A DNA stretch of 64,000 bases from Loripinus fragilis. Taxonomy: Eukaryota; Mollusca; Bivalvia; Lucinida; Lucinidae. Position numbers and translations under genes: made by a program. Every line of letters starts with the position of its first letter. The stretch's first letter is position 1. Positions 1 to 8,599 of this stretch are shown one piece after another. A model generated the notes under the pieces. The model was not told the origin of the DNA. It ran no database searches and was given only the letters and a program-made list of their open reading frames with translations. The stretch is taken from NCBI GenBank assembly GCA_964019695.1, contig OZ026518.1, forward strand, positions 74,889,912 to 74,953,911, written 5' to 3'.

Positions 1-35
1 TTTTGCTAGTGACAACCGGTTGTCAGCAGACACTT
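1..35. repeat. Fragment of GACAACCGGTTGTC palindrome repeat
   Basis: The window opens inside a sequence with the palindrome TGACAACCGGTTGTCA followed by GCAGACACTTCCT. The same string occurs in inverse orientation at 57753-57790, where it is tandemly repeated. This is probably the edge of an element cut by the window boundary. Confidence 0.55.
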
Positions 36-38
36 CCT

Positions 39-165
39 AAATTATTTCATGATCAATCTCCACGAAAGTATGGGACCGGGCCAGGATCTAACTCGTGACC
101 CCTGTATCTGCAGTCAGACTTGTATCTGTTGCCAGACACGTTAGTGACTGCGCTATGCGGCCGGG
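39..165 (-). mobile_element. tRNA-like SINE fragment (family 3)
   Basis: This stretch aligns nearly end to end with 25825-25950. Shared blocks include TTTCATGATCAAT, GAAAGTATGGGACC and the GCAGTCAGACT region, ending in GCGGCC. On the minus strand it reads as a degenerate tRNA-like head: an A-box-like GTAGCACAGTCAG in the other copy and a weak B box around GTTTGATCC. Only the tRNA-like part is present here. I infer a truncated SINE rather than a tRNA gene because the anticodon arm and acceptor pairing are not convincing. Confidence 0.5.
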
Positions 166-328
166 TGGGAGACTCTATACAAAAAATTATGAAGACATGA
201 AGCCAGATAGACAGGCACTGACTACAGATGGGCAGTGCCTGGCATATGCAATAACAGGCGCGTAGCCAGGAAGCCTGGGCTTCAGCATCATATGAGCATA
301 GACACGAGAAACCCTGACTTTTCTTGAT

Positions 329-376
329 TGCGAACAACAAAGGCGCAGATCAGGGCCTTTATCATTCGCTATCTGA
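329..376. mobile_element. Short palindromic MITE core (AACAACAAAGGC type)
   Basis: GCGAACAACAAAGGC pairs imperfectly with GCCTTTATCATTCGC across a short loop. A longer version is at 23884-23953 and a diverged one at 43800-43870, so this is a dispersed foldback repeat. Confidence 0.5.
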
Positions 377-533
377 AAAATAAGGTAACAAGGTCAGATA
401 TATCTTAATTCTCCAAATATTTTGGTGGGCTTCAACATGATAAAGCCTATGGCTATGCTCCTGAATAAGGTTAATGTTCTAAAATTTCGAAAACTAGTTG
501 CCTGCCCAAAAGGCCTAGACAAACAGTGCAGAC

Positions 534-562
534 CCAGATCAGACTGAAACAGTCTGATCTGG
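534..562. repeat. Small hairpin, AGATCAGACT arms
   Basis: CCAGATCAGACT and its exact complement AGTCTGATCTGG are separated by five bases. Related GATCAGAC/GTCTGATC palindromes occur at 50008-50045 and inside the 7.5 and 59.6 kb MITEs. Confidence 0.5.
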
Positions 563-570
563 TTCATTCC

Positions 571-709
571 CAGGGTTCCCACTAACTTTTGAAATTGGGG
601 GTACACTGGCTCCATTTTCTTTGTTTTGTACCCCCTATGTATAGGCCTTAATAAGGTAAATACATAATTGGGGGTAAAAACCCTCAATAGAGGGCAAATG
701 GGAACCCTG
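571..709. mobile_element. MITE with CAGGGTTCCCA termini (hAT-like)
   Basis: The left end CAGGGTTCCCACT is matched by the inverse GGGAACCCTG at the right, giving a 139-bp element. A similar-sized element at 40273-40408 also begins CAGGGTTTTCCCTC and ends in GGCAACCCTG. CAG-initial termini are typical of hAT elements; no transposase is present, so the superfamily is inferred. Confidence 0.5.
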
Positions 710-715
710 ATTCCT

Positions 716-1210
716 GTTTGCTATTCTGACAAGCATTTTTTGAATTCCAGCCCCCATAACAAAAATTAATTGAGAACTGAAAGATAAAAGTTTTCGAATT
801 TTTGGAACATTTTAATACCATAAGTACAACCATCATCACAATAATCTATTTTAGGTTATGCCAGGCTCAAGGTTATAAAAAAAACTTTTTTCATGCTCAA
901 CACAACTGAGCATGAAATTTCAACAATTCAAAATCTAAAATGCTGAAAAAATTGAAACGTTTCTTGCTTTCAAATTCTAAGATGTTGTATTTATCATGCT
1001 AATACATGTAAATGTTAAAATTTGTGAGCATAGTTGAGTTGAGCATGAAAAAGTTTTACAACAGGGCTGTAGAAATCCACTCGTCAGCTCGCCATCATGG
1101 GAGTAACTCATGCTGCAGGGCTAATAGAAATTTTGACTGTTTTCAATGTAAACTATTGAATTTTATCAGGCATGTAGGATGAGTAGAAATTTTAAGCATT
1201 TTCCAACCAT
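716..1210. other. AT-rich intronic stretch with a foldback at 880-1058
   Basis: No coding signal is seen. AAACTTTTTTCATGCTCAAC near 885 is repeated in inverse form as GTTGAGCATGAAAAAGTTTT near 1036, suggesting an old foldback element of about 180 bp. The rest is unremarkable. Confidence 0.4.
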
Positions 1211-1439
1211 TTAACCCTTTTCTCCATAATAGTGCCTTTTGTTGCCTTTAAAATATCATGTTTTTAAAAATATTATGGGAAATGGAGCATTTGCTCTTTT
1301 GGAGCAAATGCTCCATTTCCATAATATTTTCAAAAGTATTAAAAACTTAACTTAAATTTTTCTTGAATTTTTTCAATGTTGTCTAAAAATAGAAAAAGAT
1401 GTAATAAATCTAAAAATAGCCTATGGAGTAAAGGGTTAA
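1211..1439. mobile_element. piggyBac-like MITE, TTAA-CCCTTT termini, with strong internal hairpin
   Basis: The element starts TTAACCCTTTTCTCCATA and ends with the inverse CTATGGAGTAAAGGGTTAA, so CCCTTT termini sit directly inside TTAA at both ends. TTAA targets and CCCT-initial termini are characteristic of piggyBac elements. In the middle, 1267-1296 and 1302-1330 form a nearly perfect hairpin with one bulged base. A relative lies at 49841-50092. It is 229 bp with no ORF, so it is non-autonomous. Confidence 0.65.
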
Positions 1440-1674
1440 CCTTGGCGGGGCTTCAGTGATTCCCTCTCCCAACATGCTTTCAGTGCTTGTGAATGGGTGA
1501 GATGGAAGAGCTGAGCCTGTTAAACAATGGTTGCCATGGTGAATCAAAGTTTACAACTATCATACGATCTCACTATCTGAACTCTTGCATTCAGAATTAT
1601 TCTGGAATTGTAGCTGTTAAGGATCTCTTACATTTCAGTCAGGTTTTGTTCTTGCTTCCATTATACACTCTTCC

Positions 1675-1707
1675 CCCCCCCCCCCCCCCCCAAAAAAAAA
1701 AAAAAAA
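1675..1707. repeat. Poly-C / poly-A tract
   Basis: An uninterrupted run of C is followed by a run of A. Low complexity and likely length-variable. The small reading frame across it has no other support. Confidence 0.9.
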
Positions 1708-1763
1708 GATGGGCACAAATTTAGAAAACAGAATGTATACTTTTTGATGTACTTTTACTCCTT

Positions 1764-2040
1764 ATGCGGATCCAGAGGGGGGTGGGGGGGGGGCTGAAAA
1801 ATCACAAATATATATGGTTTCTTAGCAATACTGGTCCGGATCCCCTGAAAAATCACAAAGCTACCATGCCAACATTCAATGTGGGTCATTATCGGCCTCC
1901 CAGCGAAACGTCATTTCAATGGTGTTTTGCTGGCAGGCCAATAATTGTCCGCTTTTGGTGGTTTTTGGAGCCTTGCTCCCCTAAAAAAAAACCTTATCAG
2001 AGTTAGACCCCTCTGACAAAACTTTCTGGATCCGTGCATG
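1764..2040. mobile_element. GGATCC-ended MITE, copy a
   Basis: Starts TGCGGATCCAGAGGGG and ends CTGGATCCGTGCATG, an inverted pair. Interior landmarks shared with the copy at 20279-20582 include the GGTCCGGATCCCC block, CTGAAAAATCAC, and an inverted pair around an ATTTCAAT-like centre. Family members are listed at 20.3, 36.6, 43.9, 44.3, 44.7, 53.7 and 61.9 kb. Confidence 0.7.
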
Positions 2041-2133
2041 CTTTATTGAACTCTGACATGTACCAGTAAATCATCAATCAATTATTCAAGCTGTCACATT
2101 TCCTATCAATTTCAACCATTTTTTTCTGCAATG

Positions 2134-4377
2134 CCCCTGCGAAATGGTCTAGAACCATTCTAGAAGAGTTCTAGAATTTTCTAGAACTATGTTCTAGAAC
2201 TGTTCTAGATATGTTCTAGAACGTTTATGGGACAGATGTAGAACGTTAAATGGGACAATTTTTTGTTCTACAAATGTTCTAGCCAAGGTCAAAAGATTTG
2301 TTCTAGAAAAGTTCCAGAAAATTCTAAAAGTTTTTCCTAGAACAGTTTTAGAACAAATCAAGTTTGTTCTAGAACAGTTCCAGAACAAATCTTTAGAACT
2401 GTTATGGAACGATTGTAGAACACCCCTCATAAAATGTCCCATTTAACGTTCTATAAATGTCTCGGAATAGTTCTAGAACATCTGTAGATGGTTCCAGAAC
2501 TATTCCAGAAATGTTCTAGTGGTTCTAGAACTGTTCTAGAATTAACCTTGGTTTGTTCTAGAACTGATCTAGAACAAACCTTTAGAATTTTTCTGGAACA
2601 ACTGTAGAACAACCCTAAAAAATGTCCCATTTAACATTCTATAAATGTCTCGGAATAGTTCTAGAACATCTGTAGATGGTTCCAGAACTATTCCAGAAAT
2701 GTTCTAATGGTTTGTTCTAGAACTGTTCTAGAATTAACCTTGGTTTGTTTTAGAACTGATCTAGAACAAACCTTTAGAATTTTTCTGGAACAATTGTAGA
2801 ACACCCCTAAAAATGTCTCATTTAACGTTCTATAAATGTCTGAATCATTCTAGAACATTTTTAGAATGGTTCCAGAACAATTCCAGAAATGTTCTAATGG
2901 TTTGTTCTAGAACTGTTCTAGAATAAACCTTGGCTTCTTCTAGAACTGATCCAGAACAACATCAATCTGGTTAAATTAATGATAATGACATGCTTGTTCT
3001 AGAACTGTTCTAAAAATGTTCTAGAACATTTTTTAACTTTTGTAGAACTTGCTGGTTCAGTAAATTTCAGTAAAATATTTCTCCCGAATTATCAGTGAAT
3101 TGAAAAATAAATAACATTTATTGCAAAACTGTAACATTGTAGTTTTTGGAAAACTTATTGGATGTTAACTGCTCAACCTCTGTTTATAGTAATTAAGCCA
3201 TGATCATCTTCCCATTGTGGTAACATGCCACCCTGTATTACCCCACCCATTTCAAAACATTGTCTTACATTTGCTAAAAAAATTACAAACAACAATCCCA
3301 CCATTAATCAACATTTAAAACCTTAGAGAAACTGCTTCTCAGGTCTACTCACTGTCTCAGGAAAAACTACTATCATGTTTGCCATCTAGAAATTCCAAAA
3401 CAAATGTTTTTTAAGAGCCTCCACATTTTCCCTCCAATTCTTGCAGCCATTTTTTTCCCATCATCCATCTGGTTATGACATGTTTCCTCTTTAAATGTTC
3501 TAAAAATGTTCTAGAACTTTTTAGAACATTTCTAGAACTTGCTGGTTCTATAAAAGTACTAAATGAGTTCTAGAACTTAATTAGATTTTTCTTTTACTTG
3601 TTTTGCCCTTTTTTTTCTTTCTTTCTCTATATACTGCCAGACCCTCACTTGCAAGTATTATTGGCAAGTGTACTTTGTACACTCCAGGTTGCAGGATGAA
3701 AGCCTACAAGTAATTAACCATATCTAAATTACCCTAGGGTTCTTTAACCTGCTCAAGGGGTGACCTTCCCTTCAAAGGGGACATCCAGTTAACATACGAT
3801 CCAAAGGACCATGCACTTATCTAGTGTCATCCCTGCAAATGACACCAAAGAAAGCATGTTCGGACACAGAAAGTTTCCTCACCACAAGCAGGGATTGAAC
3901 CTGGGACCTCTAGAACCAGAGGCAAGTGCCCAACCACTGAGCTACCTGATGCTTTCTGCTCTTGAGAAGTTTCAAAAATGTTCTAGAATTTATTAGTATA
4001 TTTGTAGAATTAACTAGTTCTAAAAAGTAAGATAAATGTTCTAGAACTTCATTTGAATCATTTTTAGAAGTTTCTGTCAACTTATTTTGTTCTTGAAAAG
4101 TTCTAAAAATGTTCTAGAATATTATTAGAACATTTGTAGAACTAACTAGTTCTTGATTTGTTCTAAAAATGTTCTAGAATATTTCAAGAACACTTATAGA
4201 ATGGAAATCAGTTCTAGAATGTGTTTGATTTGTTCTATAACAATGTTCTAGAACAGTTGTAGAACATGAGTTCTAGAACGAACATATTTACCTGTTTAGA
4301 ACAGTTCTAGAACAGTTCTAAATGTTCTAGAACAGTTCTAGAATACCTCCAATTTGTAGAACAAAATTTCGCAGGGG
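2134..4377. mobile_element. TIR-bounded array of TTCTAGAA palindromes
   Basis: The left end CCCCTGCGAAAT (2134-2145) is matched exactly by its complement ATTTCGCAGGGG (4366-4377). Between them are dozens of GTTCTAGAAC palindromes and one-off variants such as GTTCCAGAAC. A longer period of about 190 bp is visible: ATAAATGTCT recurs at about 2453, 2641 and 2832 with the same flanks. Small reading frames cross it, but none resembles a protein. A SINE (3612-3953) has inserted into the right half. I infer a non-autonomous TIR element whose interior is an expanded palindromic repeat. TTC-nn-GAA is also the half-site pattern of heat-shock elements. Confidence 0.6.
3612..3953 (-). mobile_element. tRNA-derived SINE (family 1), copy A
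   Basis: About 340 bp align with 28239-28574: the CTTTCTCTATATACTGCC start, the TGTACACTCC/GGTTGCAGGATGAAAGCC block and the tRNA-like end. On the minus strand the head carries an A box (TAGCTCAGTGG) and a B box (GGTTCAATCCC), the signature of an RNA polymerase III promoter from a tRNA. It interrupts the TTCTAGAA array. Confidence 0.75.
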
Positions 4378-4478
4378 TAATGACAATGGCTGACAGGACT
4401 TAATAACTTTAGACTAGTCCACAGCCTATCAATTTCGACTATTTTTTTTATTTTTATTTTTTTTGGGGGGGGGGGGGG

Positions 4479-4670
4479 AGCCCAGTGGTAGAGTGCTTGA
4501 CTGGAGACTGAAGGGCTGGGGGTTCGAGCCTCACTGGCGTCACTGTATTGTGTCCTTGAGCAAGAACATTAATCCTAGCTTAGTGCTGGTTCAACCCAGG
4601 AAGACCTGTCCCTTTATAATTGAAAGATTGTTGATGGGACATAAAGAATCAAATCAAAGAAACAAATCAA
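4479..4670 (+). mobile_element. tRNA-derived SINE (family 2), copy A
   Basis: Starts in a tRNA-like head with A box GTGGTAGAGTGC and B box GGTTCGAGCCTC. The body contains CTTGAGCAAGAACATTAATC and GACCTGTCCC, and the tail is an AATCAAA/ACAAATC simple repeat. The same body is at 48575-48772 in the opposite orientation and 59027-59130 as a fragment. It sits behind a G tract and is flanked by diverged copies of a GACAGGACT...GACTAGTCCACAG segment (4395-4428, 4701-4732). Confidence 0.75.
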
Positions 4671-5790
4671 CCATTTTCTTCTGAAATGATGGCAATGTCT
4701 GACAGGACTAAGGAACTTAAGACTAGTCCACAGAGTACTTAACACACCTGGTTATAACTGGATGCAACTGTACATGGTCATGTTGTGGCTCCCAAATTGT
4801 GTTAACATTAGGCACCCACTGATGGCAAGGGTGCAGAAACTTTTCCTGGTCAACTATGTGCCAGTATGAGTGGGTAACTCATTTCATTTTAACCTTTTTA
4901 AGACCAATGGAATTTCCTTCTCTATTTAAGTCTGGATGGTCCATTGTATACATTGAATAAATATGGTAGAAAATATGCATTTTTGTTTTTCTGCTAGTTT
5001 GTTGTTTATGTGCGTTTTTTTTTTTATTTATCTCTCTTACCCCTTAAAGTACACTGGGTAGGTCACTATATTTTTAGTTCTTGAACCTAAAGACCTTGCT
5101 TGACATGTGACACCCAGACAAAACAAGTCTATTTTTAGCAAGTGTCAAGATGTCTGGCATTGTTTTTGCACTTATTCACCTGTGACCTGTCTGTCATGAC
5201 ATCATCTACCAAATGCAAAATAAGATGGAGAGGGGGGAAAAGCTGCATTTAATGTGAACTGTAGTCTTCTTTTAACTATAACACATTCCAATAGAGCCGC
5301 ATAAAATGGTATTTTACCTTTGCATTTGAAACAACTCTCCAAAACTGAAGGTGGGGGTAGCAGGGCTAAGATGTAGGCCGTTCTAACCCAAGTGGACACA
5401 GAGCGGCTACAATTATCCATTTGACCCAACAGGGTGCCCTAAGCACAGAAAAAAGTAAACCCACCCACTCCCCCTGTAGGTGGGGAAGGAGGGGTGGGGG
5501 AGGCACTGGTTACAAATAATTGGTGCATTATAATTATAGAATGAAAACCAAAAAATAAATATACTGCTCCACATAAATTTAGCACAAAGAGAACTGCTTA
5601 TTTTACATTTTTTCTTGCTTGCACTGATTTAATTGCAAGACATTGAAGTGGCACTGTTTATTATCTTGTTTAAAAAACATGCAGATCTATGTCATCTAAA
5701 TAATAAGATGTTTATTTGTTGCAAACAAAAAGCAGTTTTGAGTAGAAAAGTAAATGTTAAAAGTATCCCTTCTTTGCTACCTTTCTTTTA
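4671..5790. other. Intronic stretch without recognised features
   Basis: Apart from the second GACTAGTCCACAG copy near 4720 and GC-rich homopurine tracts near 5480-5510, I see no coding, RNA or repeat structure. Confidence 0.4.
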
Positions 5791-5849
5791 GAACCTGACC
5801 TTGGGCGAAATCAAGATAAAAATGGAATTTTTTAACTTTTTTTGCCAAT

Positions 5850-5935
5850 GAATAAACGAAGAAATTCACAATACCTTGAGCAGGAGCAACACCGCCGAGT
5901 GGTGCTGAAAGAAATAAACAGAAAATGAAGCAAAA
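5850..5935 (+). pseudogene. Broken copy of a coding-like segment also at 20.6 kb
   Basis: About 80 bp from GAAGAAATTCACAAT to GAAATAAACAGAAAATG match 20616-20695. The 20.6 kb copy reads EEIQNYLEQEQHRQVVLKEI; this one loses the frame after the first few codons and hits a stop at the AAATGA position. The source protein is not recognised. It could equally be a non-coding repeat that happens to be open in one copy. Confidence 0.35.
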
Positions 5936-6321
5936 ATGAAGCATTTATATTGAAACAAAAAATAAGGAAAAACAAGGATTTTTCTGTAGTTTGCTTGACC
6001 AGAAATGAAGTGATTGTGCAAGGGCTGTGATTGTGCATAAGGCCTGTGAGGTGCATGCATTTAACATTTGAACATACTGTGTACTGTAAACAGGTTCTTT
6101 TACAAACAGTGATGACCCAGACGAAATGTCGCAAAATGCAGCAGTTCATAAACGTCTGCACTGTTTAATTTGCTTAGACATAAACAAACTCCAACGACAG
6201 AAATATGACTAATGTATTAAACTTGATGGAAAATTCCATTGGTCTAAAAGGGTTAATGCTTTTTTGTACAAGATGCAGTCCTACATCATCAGAAGAATTT
6301 ACTCTAACGATCAACAGATAA

Positions 6322-6475
6322 GAGGGTGTAACTGAAAATAATTTTTCTTATTTCTCAACCAAAACATATGTTGTGGGTACTCAAAAGAACTGCCACAATC
6401 AGACGGTTCTTTTGAGCACCCAAAACACATGTTTAAACTGATGCCATCATGGATAAGAAAATAATCACCCTTTTA
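6322..6475. mobile_element. Palindromic MITE (GTACTCAAAAGAAC family), copy 1
   Basis: A self-complementary element of about 150 bp. CAAAACATATGTTGTGGGTA and CTCAAAAGAAC face the inverse GTTCTTTTGAGCACCCAAAA around a GACGGTT centre, and TTTCTTATTTCTCAACC faces GGATAAGAAAATAA. At least eight relatives lie at 19.8, 20.8, 22.8, 25.2, 26.0, 28.0, 37.6 and 48.5 kb. Confidence 0.7.
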
Positions 6476-6604
6476 GGCTGGCATTTTTTGCTTGACTGAC
6501 CCTATGGATGACGCAGGTATCCAAGAATTTGGCAAGAAAACCATTTGTTAATATCCATTTTGTTTAACATCCCACCAACAGCTAAAGCCCCATTCTCACT
6601 GTGC

Positions 6605-6905
6605 CGGTTTAGCCACGGTTCATCCCGATGCAGGACAGCCGGTATACCGTGATGCACCGGGACACATTTCATAAAAAATAAATTGCGTTCTCACATTGCC
6701 AACGTTACCCCGGTATAGCCCCGGTTCTCGAGAAAGCAAGACGCCGGTTGATCCCCGGTTCACCACGGAGCACTTACGGTGCAGCACGGTGGAGCCACGG
6801 TTCATGCCGGTATACCCCGGTGTTACCCAGGTTGTTTACGGTGATGTCCCGGTAACTGCCGGTTGCGCCACGGTTACATGCCGGTAGGGCCACGGTTGCG
6901 TCCTG
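6605..6905 (+). repeat. Degenerate ~12-bp CGGT repeat, left block
   Basis: Motifs of the form CCACGGTT, CCCCGGT and GCCGGT recur roughly every 11-14 bases (for example 6786-6899). A second block lies at 7940-8245. The 30.4 kb TIR element has an analogous interior based on ACGTATG. Short reading frames on both strands are by-products of the repeat. Confidence 0.6.
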
Positions 6906-7121
6906 GTGCTACTCTACACTATAAAATCAGGATAAAAACGTGGAGTAACATCAGTTTTTCTTCTGTCTCTATCGCATAACAGTTATGACACAAACTGGAC
7001 TGCACAGCCATTACGAGTTACTAGAGAAATCATGATCTGTGTAGCGAAAGCAAATTGTCTAGTAACCTCGCAGCTCATTTGCATGACAAATAAGCAGAAG
7101 CAGACCTGTTTTCTTCCGACG

Positions 7122-7500
7122 AGGTTTAAATGTTGTTGATCTGGGCCCAGAATTACAATGCCTCCTTAAAGTTAAGGAAGACTTAATTTAAGTCTTGATA
7201 CTTCATACTTCAGGTTTAAATGTTGTTGATCTGGGCCCAGAATTACAATGCCTCCTTAAAGTTAAGGAAGACTTAATTTAAGTCTTGATACTTCAACATG
7301 TACATTAAATGTTTAATAAATTGCCAAGACCGATGCAGTACTCATGGTCAAAGATATCATTGTGATCTACAGAAAAAATGAAACTATTTTGGTTTTAATC
7401 AGTTTGGAAACCTTATTTTTCGCATCCTGGAAATTCAATACTAAACTTAAGTACTCCTTAACTTTAAGGATACATTGTAATTCTAGGCCCAGATTGTATT
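7122..7500. repeat. 90-bp tandem duplication with an inverted third copy
   Basis: AGGTTTAAATGTTGTTGATC and the following bases occur at 7122 and again at 7212 (period 90). The GGGCCCAGAATTACAATG / CCTTAAAGTTAAGG segment returns in inverse, diverged form at 7449-7497. It looks like a foldback element with one arm duplicated, nested in the giant element. Confidence 0.6.
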
Positions 7501-7524
7501 GTTTCGTAAAAATATATAAACACT

Positions 7525-7741
7525 TTGAGCGGGGCATGTGATTTCCAACAATGTGATATTTTGAGAAGTGTAGACTCAGACAAGCCTGTGCAGTCCCCAA
7601 TTAAGCTTTAAAGTTGTTCGGTTCATAGAATAATCAAGCGACTAGCAAAAGCTCTGATCAGACTGCGCCTAGTCGCAGGCTGATCTGAGGCTTTGCTAAT
7701 GGCAACTACCACATTGTTATAGATCTCATGTCGTGGCTCAT
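7525..7741. mobile_element. MITE with GATTTCCAACAATGTG termini, copy 1
   Basis: Left GCATGTGATTTCCAACAATG and a degenerate inverse at the right (CACATTGTTATAGATCTCAT then GGCTCA). The interior contains CTGATCAGACTGCGC and GGCTGATCTGAGGCTTTGCT. It matches 59498-59738 over its full length. Confidence 0.6.
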
Positions 7742-7939
7742 ACATACTTGACTCCTCAGTAACTATAAGTGCATTTATTCATAATCTTTGTAAATGAGAA
7801 CATTTATACTGCTGACAATTTAACCAACTTGTGACGAATTGACTTTCCCATCCTTATCATTTGGATGAATCCACTTTCATTTTAGGTGCAGCAGGAGTGA
7901 CTTTTCATTTTTATTTTGCATTCTATTACATATACATAG

Positions 7940-8245
7940 GCAGTGGAACCGCCCGGTTTATCATGGTGGAGACACGGATGTTCCCGGATTACGCCGGTAT
8001 CGCCCAGACGCCGTCCCGGTGGACACACGGTTGCTCCCGGCGTCTTCCCGGTTTATCACGGTATTTGACAGCCTTCCCGGTTACTCCCGGTGAGTCCCGG
8101 TTGTTTTAAACATTTTAAAACAACCGGGGACATGAGCCGGTTTAACACGGTTCAACACAGTTCATCCCGGATCTCCAAGGTTGTCCACGGTTGTGACACG
8201 GTTCATCACGGTTCATGAACCGGCACCTTAAACCGGTGTAACAGG
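7940..8245 (+). repeat. Degenerate CGGT repeat, right block, with a TTTTAAA-centred palindrome
   Basis: CCCGGT, CACGGTT and GCCGGT motifs continue at about 12-base spacing. Near 8095-8130 CCCGGTTGTTTTAAA is followed by the inverse TTTAAAACAACCGGG. Confidence 0.6.
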
Positions 8246-8255
8246 CCGGAATTTC

Positions 8256-8370
8256 CCCCCAGTCAGTTTTTTCCCCGGGGAAAGAATGGGCCGGCCCATT
8301 CTTTCCCCGGGGAAAAAATAGGCCGGCCCATTCTTTCCCCACCCAGTCAGTTTTTTCCCCCCCACTAATA
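8256..8370. repeat. Left palindrome block with a 52-bp perfect palindrome
   Basis: 8267-8318 reads identically on both strands, centred on GGGCC|GGCCC and including TTCTTTCCCCGGGG. A second GGCCGGCCCATTCTTTCCCC core follows at 8331-8350. CAGTCAGTTTTTTCCCC occurs on both sides. This mirrors the block at 19340-19490. Confidence 0.85.
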
Positions 8371-8599
8371 ATTTCAAAAATCATAATGGAATTATTATTT
8401 CTTTGTATAAATTTAAAAAGCCGCTATTAAATTAGCGATAGGACTCAAAAGTACTCATACTTATTGCTGTTTGGTTGTGATTTCTAGGGGTTCAGACCAT
8501 TCACTTTTACTATCAGTCTTTTGGTTTATTGTACTCTTTCACTGTATCGAAATACTTTCGAATGACATGTCAAAGAGATCTTCAACTTTAAAACCCGTT

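Noticed and set aside
4479..4560. Possible tRNA gene on the plus strand
   Set aside because: Same reasoning: the tRNA-like part is followed by a SINE body shared with 48.6 and 59.0 kb.
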